64,000 nt of DNA from Flavobacterium limnosediminis JC2902 (GCF_000498535.1 NZ_AVGG01000017.1:1-64000); one strand, 5' to 3'; counted from the stretch's first letter, positions 30,458-40,372 are shown. Notes: generated by a model not told the origin, from the letters alone. Translations and numbers: made by a program.

Positions 30458-32179
30458 ATGAAATTGCCGTACTTTCTGTTGTTTTTATCCGCCTATTGTC
30501 TTGGTCAGACTCCTGATTATCCCAAAGACTATTTTCAATCTCCTTTAAATATTCCATTGTTTGCTTCGGGTTCCTTTGCGGAATTGCGCGGCAATCATTT
30601 TCATTCCGGTTTGGATTTTAAAACCCAGCAAAAAGAAGGGTTGCCTGTTTATGCAGCTGCAGACGGTTTTGTATCGCGTATCAAAATTTCCGAGAAAGGA
30701 TACGGGAAGGCCATTTACGTTACACATCCAAACGGTTATACCACGGTATATGGACACCTGAAAAAGTTTGAAGGACCTCTTGCCGACTTCATCAAAAAAA
30801 GACAATACGCTCAAAAATCTTATGAAATTGAGGTTTTTCCCAGTGCCGGTGAGTTGACTGTTAAAAAAGGGCAGACGATTGCATTTTCCGGAAATACGGG
30901 AAGTTCCGGAGGTCCGCATCTGCATTTTGAAATTCGGGACACGAAAACGGAAGAAACCATAAATCCGATGTTTTTTGGTTTTGATATTCTGATGCCGGAC
31001 ACTAAAATTCCTGCGGTTAATGATCTGATAGTTTACGCTGTTGGTGACAGCGCTGTTGTAAATAGTTCGCAACGGCCAATACCTGTTAGTCTTTCTTTAC
31101 AGCCTGATGGAAGTTATCTCGCAGCTAAAGTTTTAGCTAAAGGAGCGATTGGTTTTGGTGTTAATACCTATGATTTGTCGGATAAAAATTATAACTGGAA
31201 CGGAATTTTTAAAGCGGAAACCTTTTTAAACGGAAGCAAATGGTTTGGTTATGAGTTCAACCGCTTTGCCTTCGATGAAACGCGTTATATCAATAATTTT
31301 ATCGATTATTATCGTTACAAGACTTTAAAACAATCTGTTCAGAAACTGTTTTATAAAAGGAACTATCCTTTTTCGCTGGTTAGCGGCAATAAAAAAAATG
31401 GTCAGATAGTGGTGCTTCCCAATTCTGTTTACAATTACCGTATCGAGATTTCCGATTTTCACAATAACAAACGTGTTATTAACATTCCGATACAGTATTC
31501 AAACGCTGAAGCCACAATAGCAAAGGAGGAAAAGACAACGCCTTATTTTGTGAAATCGAAAAACGATAATAATTACACGAAGGACAATGTTTCGGTTTTT
31601 ATTCCGGCGGGATCATTTTACGAGGATTTTTATTTGAATTTTAATGTGAAAGATAACGTACTGTTTCTTCATAATGAAACGGTTCCGGTACACAGTAATC
31701 TGACGGTAACCTTTGATGTTACGGGTATTCCGGATGTAAACAAGGAAAAAGCATTCATCGCCAGAATGGACGGAACTACTCCGGAATATTTTACGACTTA
31801 CAAAAAGGGAAATCTCTTTTCCGTCCGAACAAAAGACTTGGGGAGATTTCAACTAATGACTGATACCATTGCTCCAAAAATTTACCGCCCTTCCTTTACA
31901 GAAGGTGGAAATCTTGACAAATCGGATTCACTGAGCGTGCGGATAAGCGATGATTTGTCGGGTATTAAAGAATACAGTGGCTATATCAACGGTAAATGGA
32001 TATTGATGGAATATGATTTTAAAACGAAAGCGTTGACGCATTTTTTCAGTGATGCGGTTTATGAAGAGGGCAAAAACGAATTAAAAGTGGTTGTCTCCGA
32101 TAAAATGGGAAATTCCACTATCTTTGAAACTCATTTTTTTAAAACCCAAAAACAATCATCTGTTGAAAAACCTAATTAA
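30458..32179 (+). CDS. Secreted M23-family metallopeptidase
   Basis: 573 residues from ATG 30458 (MKLPYFLLFLSAYCLGQ, a signal peptide); a TTG 9 bases upstream is the alternative. The LytM/M23 zinc site is complete: NHFHSGLD (H49, D53) and GGPHLHFEIR (H154, H156). The remaining ~400 residues are beta-rich with an Ig-like part (ISDDLSGIKEYSGYINGKW). It should cleave peptide cross-links of peptidoglycan in the periplasm. It overlaps the following receptor gene by 17 bases, a tight link of wall hydrolase and outer-membrane transporter. Confidence 0.92.
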   Translation: MKLPYFLLFLSAYCLGQTPDYPKDYFQSPLNIPLFASGSFAELRGNHFHSGLDFKTQQKEGLPVYAAADGFVSRIKISEKGYGKAIYVTHPNGYTTVYGHLKKFEGPLADFIKKRQYAQKSYEIEVFPSAGELTVKKGQTIAFSGNTGSSGGPHLHFEIRDTKTEETINPMFFGFDILMPDTKIPAVNDLIVYAVGDSAVVNSSQRPIPVSLSLQPDGSYLAAKVLAKGAIGFGVNTYDLSDKNYNWNGIFKAETFLNGSKWFGYEFNRFAFDETRYINNFIDYYRYKTLKQSVQKLFYKRNYPFSLVSGNKKNGQIVVLPNSVYNYRIEISDFHNNKRVINIPIQYSNAEATIAKEEKTTPYFVKSKNDNNYTKDNVSVFIPAGSFYEDFYLNFNVKDNVLFLHNETVPVHSNLTVTFDVTGIPDVNKEKAFIARMDGTTPEYFTTYKKGNLFSVRTKDLGRFQLMTDTIAPKIYRPSFTEGGNLDKSDSLSVRISDDLSGIKEYSGYINGKWILMEYDFKTKALTHFFSDAVYEEGKNELKVVVSDKMGNSTIFETHFFKTQKQSSVEKPN

Positions 32180-34631
32180 ACTCCTGATTCTTTTTATTTT
32201 TATTGCCGGATATACTTCTTTCGCCCAAACAGCCCGGGTTAAAGGTGTTTTGTTGGACGAATCCAATAATCCTATAGAAAATGCCACAATTAAAGTTGGC
32301 GAAACCACTACAAAATCAAATGAGAACGGTTTTTTTCAGATTAAAATTCCTGCTAATCAAAAGGTAACGGTGGAAATTACGCATGTGTCGTATAAAAAAT
32401 CAGCAGTTATCATTGAATTGAAAAATAATGAGGATTACGAACTTAATGTGGTTTTAAGTAAAAATGAAGAACGCTTAGGTGAATTAATTATTTCTGCAGG
32501 TGGAAGGAAACGGGTGGAAGGAATTACAACCATCGAGCCACAGGTAATCCGAATGATACCGGGCGCCAATGCCGGAGTGGAAAACATTTTAAAAACCTTA
32601 CCCGGAGTTTATTCCAACAATGAATTGAGTACGCAGTATGCGGTTCGCGGCGGGAATTATGACGAAAATCTGGTATATGTGAATGAAATTGAAGTGTACC
32701 GACCTTTTCTGATTCGCTCGGGACAGCAGGAAGGTTTGAGTTTCACCAACACGGAAATGGTTTCCAATGTGGATTTTTCTGCCGGTGGTTTTCAGGCCAA
32801 ATACGGTGACAAATTATCATCGGTTTTGGATATTACTTATAGAAGACCGACGAAATTTCAAGCGGCTTTAGATGCGAGTTTGTTGGGAGGTAGTGCTACG
32901 GTCGATTTGGTTTCCAAAAATCAGAAATGGAGCAATATCACCGGAATCCGATACCGTAATAACAGCTTGCTGGTGAACAGTCAGGAAACACAAACTAATT
33001 ATACACCAACATTTGCCGATATTCAGACCCAGGTTAATTTTGATGCTTCCGCAAAGTGGCAATGGAGTTTTCTCGGAAACATTTCCCAAAATAAATATCA
33101 ATACGAACCGTTAACGCGCCAGACAAATTTCGGAACGATTGACGAACCGATTGCATTGCTGGTTTTTTATGACGGACAGGAGAAAGACGAATATCTGACA
33201 TATTTTGGGGCTATAAAATCGACCTATCAGCCCAACGATAATTTCAAACTGAAGTTTATTGGGTCTGCTTATCATACTCAGGAACAGGAATATTTTGATA
33301 TTCTGGCACAATACCGTTTGGGTGAAGTGGATTCCAATATCGGTTCGGATACGTTTGGCGATGTGGTGTATTCCCGCGGTGTGGGTTCACAGCTTACGCA
33401 TGCCAGAAACAATCTTGATGCCTTAATTGTAAATGCAGAAGTAAAAGGCTTTCATGATATTACAAAAAAAAGCAGTCAGGTCGAGTGGGGGTTCAAGTAC
33501 ACCAGAGAAGATATCCGTGACCGGGTAGTGGAATGGGAAGTGATTGATTCTGCAGGGTTTTCGTTACCACAGCCAGATATCGTTCTACCCAATGATCAGC
33601 CTTACACACCTTATTATGGCCCTTTGGCGCCTTATCAGAATGTTCGTGCAACCAATTTTGTTCAGATCAATCGCTTTTCGGGGTACGGACAATGGAATTA
33701 CCGGGGGAATCTGGGTTCGAGTCAAATTTGGGTTAATGCCGGAGCCCGTGCACACCAATGGCAGGTTCAGGGCGATAACCTGAATGGGAAAAATCAGGTT
33801 GTCTTCAGCCCGAGAGCACAGTTTGCCATCAAACCGGAATGGGAACAGGACATGGTTTTTCGTTTATCGGGAGGTTTGTATCAGCAACCGCCCTTTTATC
33901 GAGAACTGAGAGATGCAAATGGAACGGTAAATCCGGATGTGAAAGCGCAAAAGTCCTATCATATCGTATTAAGCAATGATTACAGTTTCAAATTGTCGGG
34001 CCGACCTTTTAAATTGGTTTCGGAAGCCTATTATAAAATTCTGAGCGATGTCAATACCTATACGATTGACAACGTACGGATTCGCTACCGCGCCAATAAT
34101 GATGCAGCGGCTTATGTTTATGGTGCCGATTTCCGTCTGAATGGGGAATTTGTTCCCGGAACAGAATCGTGGTTCAGTTTCGGATATCTGAAAACCGAGG
34201 AAAATCAGAACGGTCGCGGAAACATTGCCCGTCCGACCGATCAGCGACTGAAGTTCGGATTACTGTTTCAGGATTATATGCCTGCACTTCCGAATATGAA
34301 ATTGTATCTGAACCTAGTTTATAACACGGGATTGCCCGGAGGTTCGCCTTCGTATGCAGATCCGTACCAATACCAATTGCGTCTGAACGATTACCGTCGT
34401 GCCGATGTTGGTTTTTCGTATGTGTTTAAAGACGCATCCATTCAATCCGACAAAAATTGGCTGAAACGATTCAGGGAGCTAACTTTAGGATTGGAAATTT
34501 ACAACATGTTCAACAATCAGAATGCCATTACCAATACTTGGGTGCGCGATGTATACACCAAAAGTCAATACGCTATTCCGAATTACATGACAACGCGTAC
34601 ATTCAACATAAAAGTGAATGTCAGATTGTAG
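32163..34631 (+). CDS. TonB-dependent receptor with carboxypeptidase-regulatory domain
   Basis: 822 residues if translation starts at the TTG at 32163, which gives a proper signal peptide (KNLIKLLILFIFIAGYTSFAQ); no ATG lies in the frame near there, and a farther TTG at 32091 would spoil the signal peptide. Domains: CarboxypepD-reg sandwich (about 22-105), plug (about 130-240: ENILKTLPGVYSNNELSTQYAVRGGN) and a 22-strand-type barrel ending in TFNIKVNVRL. Outer-membrane active transporter energised by TonB-ExbBD. No SusD partner follows, so it is not a typical polysaccharide utilisation pair. Substrate unknown. It overlaps the M23 peptidase gene. Confidence 0.9.
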   Translation: MKNLIKLLILFIFIAGYTSFAQTARVKGVLLDESNNPIENATIKVGETTTKSNENGFFQIKIPANQKVTVEITHVSYKKSAVIIELKNNEDYELNVVLSKNEERLGELIISAGGRKRVEGITTIEPQVIRMIPGANAGVENILKTLPGVYSNNELSTQYAVRGGNYDENLVYVNEIEVYRPFLIRSGQQEGLSFTNTEMVSNVDFSAGGFQAKYGDKLSSVLDITYRRPTKFQAALDASLLGGSATVDLVSKNQKWSNITGIRYRNNSLLVNSQETQTNYTPTFADIQTQVNFDASAKWQWSFLGNISQNKYQYEPLTRQTNFGTIDEPIALLVFYDGQEKDEYLTYFGAIKSTYQPNDNFKLKFIGSAYHTQEQEYFDILAQYRLGEVDSNIGSDTFGDVVYSRGVGSQLTHARNNLDALIVNAEVKGFHDITKKSSQVEWGFKYTREDIRDRVVEWEVIDSAGFSLPQPDIVLPNDQPYTPYYGPLAPYQNVRATNFVQINRFSGYGQWNYRGNLGSSQIWVNAGARAHQWQVQGDNLNGKNQVVFSPRAQFAIKPEWEQDMVFRLSGGLYQQPPFYRELRDANGTVNPDVKAQKSYHIVLSNDYSFKLSGRPFKLVSEAYYKILSDVNTYTIDNVRIRYRANNDAAAYVYGADFRLNGEFVPGTESWFSFGYLKTEENQNGRGNIARPTDQRLKFGLLFQDYMPALPNMKLYLNLVYNTGLPGGSPSYADPYQYQLRLNDYRRADVGFSYVFKDASIQSDKNWLKRFRELTLGLEIYNMFNNQNAITNTWVRDVYTKSQYAIPNYMTTRTFNIKVNVRL

Positions 34632-34677
34632 TTCCTGATTTAATTGTTTTATATTTGATAGACCAAATTGTTCCGAA

Positions 34678-35400
34678 ATGAAAAACTTCTCAAAATATAC
34701 TGTATTGGTTTTGTTAGCTCTTTTAGCTAGTTGTAAGGAAGAAACTGAAAAGCCGAAAGTAATCTATGAGGAAGAAAAAGATGCAGCTGCAAAGACAGTT
34801 GCTAAGGATTCTTCACAAATTAAGATTGCTGATTTGCCAATTCACATGGAAGGGACAAAATACCTTATTCACGCTATCGGAGATGTTCGTGTGTCTGCCG
34901 AAAGAGGGAGTTACGGTTCGAGCAAGACGAATTCGATGAGTTATGCAATATCGAATTACAACCGTTTCGAACTCACGGGATATTTTGAAAATTTAAAATT
35001 TCAGCATATTGATTCCACGGCGTTGCGTCCGATAACTGACAAGCCGATGCAAATTCAGACGGCAACCTATCTCAATACAATTTCAGACAAATCAAATAAA
35101 CAGATTTTGGTGTATTCTGTAGTGGATGCCGATACGAACAAAGACGGAAAATTGGATGCAAACGACATCAAAGCACTTTATATAAGTGCCATAAGCGGAT
35201 TGAAATTCACAAAGTTGTCTGTTGATTTACAGGAATTGCTTGACTGGAACGTGGTGGAAGCTCAGAACCGTTTGTATTTCAGAACGATTGAGGATATTAA
35301 CAAGAACGGTGCCTTTGATGAAAATGATAAAGTACACTACCATTTTGTGAATTTACTTTCGAAGGATTGGACAGTGGAGGCTTACGAACCGATAAAGTAA
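34678..35400 (+). CDS. Lipoprotein with two EF-hand-like loops
   Basis: 240 residues. Lipobox LLALLASC with the acylated cysteine at 19. Two Asp/Asn-rich loops fit the EF-hand or dockerin pattern: DADTNKDGKLDANDI (about 150-164) and DINKNGAFDENDK (about 205-217). It should be an envelope lipoprotein, possibly calcium-binding. Family and function not recognised. It follows the TonB receptor by 46 bases, so it may be part of the same transcript and act with it; that is inference from position. Confidence 0.75.
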   Translation: MKNFSKYTVLVLLALLASCKEETEKPKVIYEEEKDAAAKTVAKDSSQIKIADLPIHMEGTKYLIHAIGDVRVSAERGSYGSSKTNSMSYAISNYNRFELTGYFENLKFQHIDSTALRPITDKPMQIQTATYLNTISDKSNKQILVYSVVDADTNKDGKLDANDIKALYISAISGLKFTKLSVDLQELLDWNVVEAQNRLYFRTIEDINKNGAFDENDKVHYHFVNLLSKDWTVEAYEPIK

Positions 35401-35408
35401 GTGCTGAT

Positions 35409-36110
35409 TTAAATCAGAATATCGCTTTCCAGATCTGATTTTTCTATTTCAAAGTCGAAGCCCAGCTTGGAAACGACTTCGATTACTAATTTTTTATACC
35501 AGTTTTCACTTTTGGGATGGATGTAGATTTTTTCAATCATTTTGTTGATGTCCACATTTATTTTCAACCCGTCGTTGATGCTTAATTTCTGAGATGTAAC
35601 ATCGGAAATAATGCGGATTTCATTTTCATACTGAAAACTTTTCCGCTTGAAAAGAAAAGGGAAGAACGCATCGTCAAAAGGAATCAGTTCTTTTTTGTAG
35701 TCGATGTAATTTACTTCTCCGATATATTGTTCCGTGTACTTTTCCTCCCGCAGGGCTTCTTTGAGTCTTCCTATTGTTGATTGTATTGCTAAGCCTTCGT
35801 TGTTTTTGGTGAAAATCTGCCACATGGCAAAGCTTTCATATTCGTTGGTGTGCCAACTGCTGATGACCACATTTTCGCGGTGTGATTTATAATAGTCCAA
35901 AAACTTCGGGTTGTTCTCGGATATTTTTTTGATCTCTTCAAATGTAGGCTCACTGAAGGTGCCCTCGTACTGGTCTTCAAACTTATCCGATCGTGACATA
36001 AACATTTTACCCGAAATCAACAGGTCTAAAAACTTAGACAAATCCATGTATTTCCAGATAATGGTATCCGGATTTTCAGGGATTTTGATGTTTGGGTTGT
36101 TTGTATACAT
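35409..36110 (-). CDS. DUF2971 family protein
   Basis: 233 residues, cytoplasmic. The N-terminal IIWKYMDLSKFLDLLISGKMFMSRSDKFEDQYEG and the central SSWHTNEYESFAMWQIFTKNNEGLAI blocks are those of DUF2971. The activity is unknown; the family is widespread, is often carried in accessory regions and sometimes lies beside defence genes. Here it is alone and convergent to the lipoprotein gene, and no defence partners are near. No frame damage. Confidence 0.8.
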   Translation of the reverse strand: MYTNNPNIKIPENPDTIIWKYMDLSKFLDLLISGKMFMSRSDKFEDQYEGTFSEPTFEEIKKISENNPKFLDYYKSHRENVVISSWHTNEYESFAMWQIFTKNNEGLAIQSTIGRLKEALREEKYTEQYIGEVNYIDYKKELIPFDDAFFPFLFKRKSFQYENEIRIISDVTSQKLSINDGLKINVDINKMIEKIYIHPKSENWYKKLVIEVVSKLGFDFEIEKSDLESDILI

Positions 36111-36183
36111 GAAGAAATTATGAATTACGAGTTAGAAATCAGAACATTACTTAGCGATCTAATAATCTAAGCAGTATAATTCT

Positions 36184-38013
36184 CTACTCAAAAGACTGCA
36201 TCATCACTAATTTGGAATAGGTTCCGTTTTTGGCTAATAATTCGTCGTGTGTTCCCTGTTCTACGATTTCCCCTTTTTGCATTACGACAATCGTATCGGC
36301 TTTTTGAATGGTGGAAAGACGGTGCGCAATCACAATGGAAGTTCTGTTTTGCATCATGTTTTCCAATGCCACCTGAACAAATTTTTCGCTTTCCGTATCT
36401 AATGCCGATGTAGCCTCGTCCAAAATCATGATTGGTGGGTTTTTCAGAACGGCTCTGGCAATGGATAAGCGTTGTTTTTGTCCTCCCGAAAGTTTGTTTC
36501 CGGCATCTCCGACATTGGTTTCTATTCCGTTAGGAAGGTCTTTAACGAATTCATAGGCATTTGCTATTTTCAACGCTTCAATGATTTCATCGTCTGTAGC
36601 ATTTTGATTACCTAAAAGAATATTGTTTTTTATCGTGTCGTTAAACAGGATGCTGTCTTGGGTAACCAATCCCATTAAGCCGCGAAGCGACTGTAGATTC
36701 ATGTCTTTGATGTCAACATCATCGATTTTTATGGTTCCTTCCTGCACATCGTAAAAACGCGTCAGTAAGTTGGCAATCGTACTTTTTCCACTTCCGGATT
36801 GTCCCACTAACGCTACTGTTTTTCCTTTCGGAACATCCAAAGAGAAATTCTTTAAGACGTTTTCATCTTCATATCGGAAGTTGATATTCTCAATTGAAAT
36901 CGTATTTTCAAAAGTTGTTTTTTCAATAGCGTTTGGTATGCTGGTAATTGTGTTTTCCACTTCTAACACTTCAAAAACACGTTCTGCTGCTGCCAGTCCG
37001 TTCTTTACGGAATAGGAAGCTTTTGATATTGCTTTTGCCGGGGTAAGAATGTTATATGCGAGTAACATATAAACTAAAAATAGAGATCCTTCAAGTGTTT
37101 TTTCTACCAATACTAAATTCCCTCCATACCATAGTAAAATAGCAATAGTGACTATTCCCATAAATTCACTCATTGGTGAGGCCAGATTGTTTTTGTTACC
37201 TATGCTGTTGGATAGTTTTAATATACGGTTTATGGAATCATTGAAGTGATTCTTAAAGGTTGGTTCGGCATTATAGCTTTTCACGACTTTTAAGCCGCCT
37301 AAACTTTCTTCTACGATTGAAATAAGATAACCGCTTTCACTTTGTGCACGTATGGATTTTGATTTCAGATTTTTTCCAATTCTTGAAATAATAAATCCGG
37401 ATATTGGAATGAATATAAAAACAAATAATGTTAATTTGATACTGATGTTAAACATGGTGCAGATTGCAAACACAATGGTTAGTGGCTCTTTAACAATCAA
37501 TTCCAAAATAGAGAAAAATGAATTTTGCACTTCGTTGACATCACCCAGCATTCTCGCCATTACATCGCCTTTGCGTTTTTCGGAATAATAAGAAATAGGA
37601 AGCTCTATGATTTTGTTAAACATCTTTTTTCGCAAATCTCTCAAAACACCATTTTTAAGGTGCATGATATGGTAAGATGCCAAATAATTAAATAAGTTTT
37701 TGAATAAAAATGTTGTGATAACCAAGGTTACAGCCAGCAAAAGAGCATACTGTGGCCCGTGTTCCTTATTTAAATTTGTGATGTGAAAATATAATAACTC
37801 CTTCCCGTAATCCATTAAGTTGCTAATACCCGTATAGATTGGTTTTTTTGTGATTTCCTTACTGGTTTTAAACAAAACTTCCAATAGAGGAAACATTGTT
37901 ACCATAGAAATAGTACTAAACAAGGCATACAAAATATTAAAAATCACATTCCAAATAATGTGTGATTTGTAAGGTTTTGTGTAAGGGAGTAATTTTATAA
38001 GGTTTGTATCCAT
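36184..38013 (-). CDS. ABC exporter, fused permease-ATPase (MsbA-like)
   Basis: 609 residues, half-transporter. An N-terminal six-helix ABC transmembrane domain (about 1-330) is followed by an ATPase domain with Walker A VGQSGSGKST (about 400-410), Q-loop VTQDSILFND, signature LSGGQKQR (about 504-511), Walker B ILDEATSALD (about 525) and the H-loop IAHRLST. It works as a homodimer and is likely to flip lipids, possibly lipid A core; the substrate is not readable. Its start codon overlaps the stop of the phosphosugar mutase gene (TAATG), so they are translationally coupled. Confidence 0.92.
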   Translation of the reverse strand: MDTNLIKLLPYTKPYKSHIIWNVIFNILYALFSTISMVTMFPLLEVLFKTSKEITKKPIYTGISNLMDYGKELLYFHITNLNKEHGPQYALLLAVTLVITTFLFKNLFNYLASYHIMHLKNGVLRDLRKKMFNKIIELPISYYSEKRKGDVMARMLGDVNEVQNSFFSILELIVKEPLTIVFAICTMFNISIKLTLFVFIFIPISGFIISRIGKNLKSKSIRAQSESGYLISIVEESLGGLKVVKSYNAEPTFKNHFNDSINRILKLSNSIGNKNNLASPMSEFMGIVTIAILLWYGGNLVLVEKTLEGSLFLVYMLLAYNILTPAKAISKASYSVKNGLAAAERVFEVLEVENTITSIPNAIEKTTFENTISIENINFRYEDENVLKNFSLDVPKGKTVALVGQSGSGKSTIANLLTRFYDVQEGTIKIDDVDIKDMNLQSLRGLMGLVTQDSILFNDTIKNNILLGNQNATDDEIIEALKIANAYEFVKDLPNGIETNVGDAGNKLSGGQKQRLSIARAVLKNPPIMILDEATSALDTESEKFVQVALENMMQNRTSIVIAHRLSTIQKADTIVVMQKGEIVEQGTHDELLAKNGTYSKLVMMQSFE

Positions 38014-39740
38014 TAGTTCAATTGCATTTCAGCAATAATATTTTTGATTTTTGTATCTAAATAAGCTTCGGCTTCGGGAACATCGGTAACTGTTTCAATG
38101 GCACAGTTTACACTGAAATAGAATTTTATTTTAGGTTCCGTACCACTTGGGCGTGCACAAATTTTACTTCCGTCTTCCAGATAATATATCAATACATCCG
38201 ATTTCGGAATGGTAATGGGCTCAATTTCATCGGTAAACAAATTACGTACCGTCGAATTCTGATAGTCTTCGATGCATACCACACGTTCTCCGTTTATTTC
38301 GCGTACCGGATTTTCACGTAAATCCACCATCATTTTTTTGATTTCGTTCGCTCCTTCAATTCCTTTTTTGGTGATTGAAATCAGGTTTTCTTTGTAAAAA
38401 CCGAAATCAACATATAACTGAAGCAATTCCTGATAAACGGAACTTCCTTTTTCTTTGGCCTGAGCCGCAATTTCGCAGATTAAAAGAGTTGAAGCCACTG
38501 CATCTTTATCCCGAACCGAATCGCCAACCATATACCCGAAACTTTCTTCGCCGCCGCCAATGAATTTCTGATCAGGAAAATCCTTAATCATTTTGGCAAT
38601 CCATTTGAAGCCGGTCAAACCAACTTTGCATTCAATGTCGTAGGCCGAAGCCAATTCCAATATCATTGGAGTGGAAACGATTGTGGATCCAACAAATTCT
38701 GTACCGGTCAGTTTTCCTTGTTTTTTCCATTGCTGAAGCAGAAATTGTGTCATGACAACCATGGTTTGGTTGCCGTTCAATAATGTCATTTTGCCGTTGG
38801 TATCACGAACCGCAACGCCTAATCGGTCAGAGTCAGGGTCGGTTCCCACAACAATATCTGCGTTGGTTTGTTTTGCCAGTTCCATGGCTATGGCTAAAGC
38901 TTCCGGTTCTTCGGGATTTGGCGATTTTACCGTCGGGAAATTTCCATCAGGTTCAGCCTGCTCTTTAACGATTTCTACATTCGGATAGCCTGCTTTTGCT
39001 AAAACAGCCGGAACCAATTTAATGGAAGTGCCGTGAAGCGAAGTGAAAACAATCTTAAGGTTCTCTTTGGCTGAGGCCGAAGTGTTAAACGTGGCATTTT
39101 CAATCGTTGAATTGATAAAAGCTTCGTCAATTTCTGTGTCTATGTATTCGATTAAATCATCGTTTGCTTCAAATTTTATTTCACTGTAATCCAGTGCTTC
39201 AATTATCTGAATAATTTCGTTGTCCTGAGGCGGAACCAATTGGCCACCGTCTTGCCAATAGACTTTGTATCCGTTGTATTCCGGCGGATTATGTGAGGCG
39301 GTCAGCACAATTCCGGAATGGCAGCCTAAATATTTTACCGCGAACGATAATTCGGGAGTCGGACGCAAGTCGGAAAAAAGATAAACCTTAATTCCGTTCG
39401 CCGAAAATACATCAGCCACTACTTTCGCCAGCGTATCACTGTTATGACGGCAATCGTAGGCAATCGCCACTTTTAATTGTTCGCCTGGGAATGACTTCTT
39501 TAAATAATCAGATAATCCCTGTGTGTTTTTTCCTAAGGTATATTTATTGATGCGATTCGTGCCCACGCCCATAATACCACGCATACCGCCGGTTCCGAAT
39601 TCCAGATTTTTATAAAAACTGTCTTCAAGTTCTTTCGGGGCAGTGGTCATCATTTCACGAATTGCTTCGTGGGTATCGTTATCAAAAGTTGGTGTTAGCC
39701 AAATGTTTACCTGGTCTAAAATTGCTTGTTCAATGTGCAT
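38013..39740 (-). CDS. Phospho-sugar mutase (phosphoglucomutase/phosphomannomutase)
   Basis: 575 residues. Catalytic phosphoserine S149 in TASHNPPEYNGYK; metal loop GTDPDSDRLG (about 299-308); sugar-binding GGEESFGY (about 398); and phosphate-binding RPSGTEPK near the C-terminus: all four alpha-D-phosphohexomutase motifs. It interconverts hexose 1- and 6-phosphates for glycogen, envelope glycan or nucleotide-sugar synthesis. Length and motif style suit the PgcA/PGM2-like subgroup. Overlaps the ABC exporter gene by one base, suggesting a shared envelope role. An intergenic repeat element lies just before its start. Confidence 0.93.
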   Translation of the reverse strand: MHIEQAILDQVNIWLTPTFDNDTHEAIREMMTTAPKELEDSFYKNLEFGTGGMRGIMGVGTNRINKYTLGKNTQGLSDYLKKSFPGEQLKVAIAYDCRHNSDTLAKVVADVFSANGIKVYLFSDLRPTPELSFAVKYLGCHSGIVLTASHNPPEYNGYKVYWQDGGQLVPPQDNEIIQIIEALDYSEIKFEANDDLIEYIDTEIDEAFINSTIENATFNTSASAKENLKIVFTSLHGTSIKLVPAVLAKAGYPNVEIVKEQAEPDGNFPTVKSPNPEEPEALAIAMELAKQTNADIVVGTDPDSDRLGVAVRDTNGKMTLLNGNQTMVVMTQFLLQQWKKQGKLTGTEFVGSTIVSTPMILELASAYDIECKVGLTGFKWIAKMIKDFPDQKFIGGGEESFGYMVGDSVRDKDAVASTLLICEIAAQAKEKGSSVYQELLQLYVDFGFYKENLISITKKGIEGANEIKKMMVDLRENPVREINGERVVCIEDYQNSTVRNLFTDEIEPITIPKSDVLIYYLEDGSKICARPSGTEPKIKFYFSVNCAIETVTDVPEAEAYLDTKIKNIIAEMQLN

Positions 39741-39756
39741 TATATTATTTTTTTAG

Positions 39757-39838
39757 GAGCTATTCCTGCTTTTCGTTTCTCTCGTCCCAAAAGACGAGAT
39801 CCACTGCTCCCGATACCTATCGGGACAGGGCTAAACCT
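39757..39838 (+). repeat. Intergenic hairpin repeat element, copy 2
   Basis: Contains attcctgct (39762-39770), the hairpin ctcgtc/gacgag (39781-39786 with 39793-39798), a gatccactgctccc stretch, and a second hairpin tcccgata/tatcggga (39808-39815 with 39818-39825) before cagggcta. It matches copy 1 (18393-18490) in order of parts, and it sits directly upstream of the minus-strand phosphosugar mutase start, where it could affect that promoter. Confidence 0.6.
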
Positions 39839-39849
39839 ATGTGTGATCT

Positions 39850-40344
39850 TTATTTTTTATACCCAATTTGGGGCCTGTTTGTATTCTCTTCGATTGTCTT
39901 GTCTTTTTCAACTAGATAATTCAATGCTTTGTAAATGTCAGGAAACTGATTTTCTATTTCAATAATTCTGTCTTTTAATTCATTATATGTTAAGGAAAAT
40001 TGCCTAAAAGTAACAAAAGCCCTAATAATAGAGATGTTGACTTCAATTGCTTTTTCACTGTTTAATACACTTGAAAGCATAGCTATTCCTTGTTCGGTAA
40101 ATGCGAATGGCATATATCTTAATCCTCCATAACTTGAGGACTAAAATTTCGACCTCAAGTTTGCGAACTCCTTTTCAGTTAATTCAAACATGAAATCTTC
40201 GGGAAATCGATTTATGTTTCGTCTGACAGATGCTTTAAGTCTTTTGTTTTCAACACCGTATAATGTCGCTAAATCAAAATCTAACATTACGTTTTGACCA
40301 CGAATTTCGTGGATTTTACTTCTAATGGCTTCTAAATTATTCAT
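39850..40344 (-). pseudogene. ORF6N-domain gene interrupted by one in-frame amber codon
   Basis: From ATG 40344 (MNNLEAIRSKIHEIRGQNVM) the frame runs to a TAG at 40141-40143 and then continues in the same frame, without insertion or deletion, through SSSYGGLRYMPFAFTEQGIAMLSSVL to a stop at 39850. The joined product would be about 164 residues: an ORF6N DNA-binding domain (DFDLATLYGVENKRLKASVRRN) and a helical tail. In intact relatives the interrupted position reads as sense in LRSxF-x-TSS. So this is a single nonsense change. The gene may be dead, read through, or restart at the ATG at 40113. ORF6N domains come from phage-type regulators (KilA-N relatives). Confidence 0.82.
40131..40161. repeat. 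Palindrome inside the ORF6N gene (site A)
   Basis: aacttgagg (40131-40139) and cctcaagtt (40153-40161) are perfect 9-bp arms around 13 bases; the amber codon 40141-40143 lies in the spacer. A 32-base window here matches the upstream palindrome at 40373-40404 at 26 positions, in the same arm spacing. Confidence 0.75.
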
Positions 40345-40372
40345 TTTGGCTTGTATTTTTAAGTTGTAATTG

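Noticed and set aside
30545..31072. 175-codon open frame antisense to the M23 peptidase
   Set aside because: The plus strand encodes a complete zinc site and signal peptide; the antisense frame has no family features.
35404..35417. Palindrome ctgatttaaatcag at the lipoprotein-DUF2971 junction as a terminator
   Set aside because: It is A/T-rich, leaves no stable loop, has no U tract and overlaps the DUF2971 stop.
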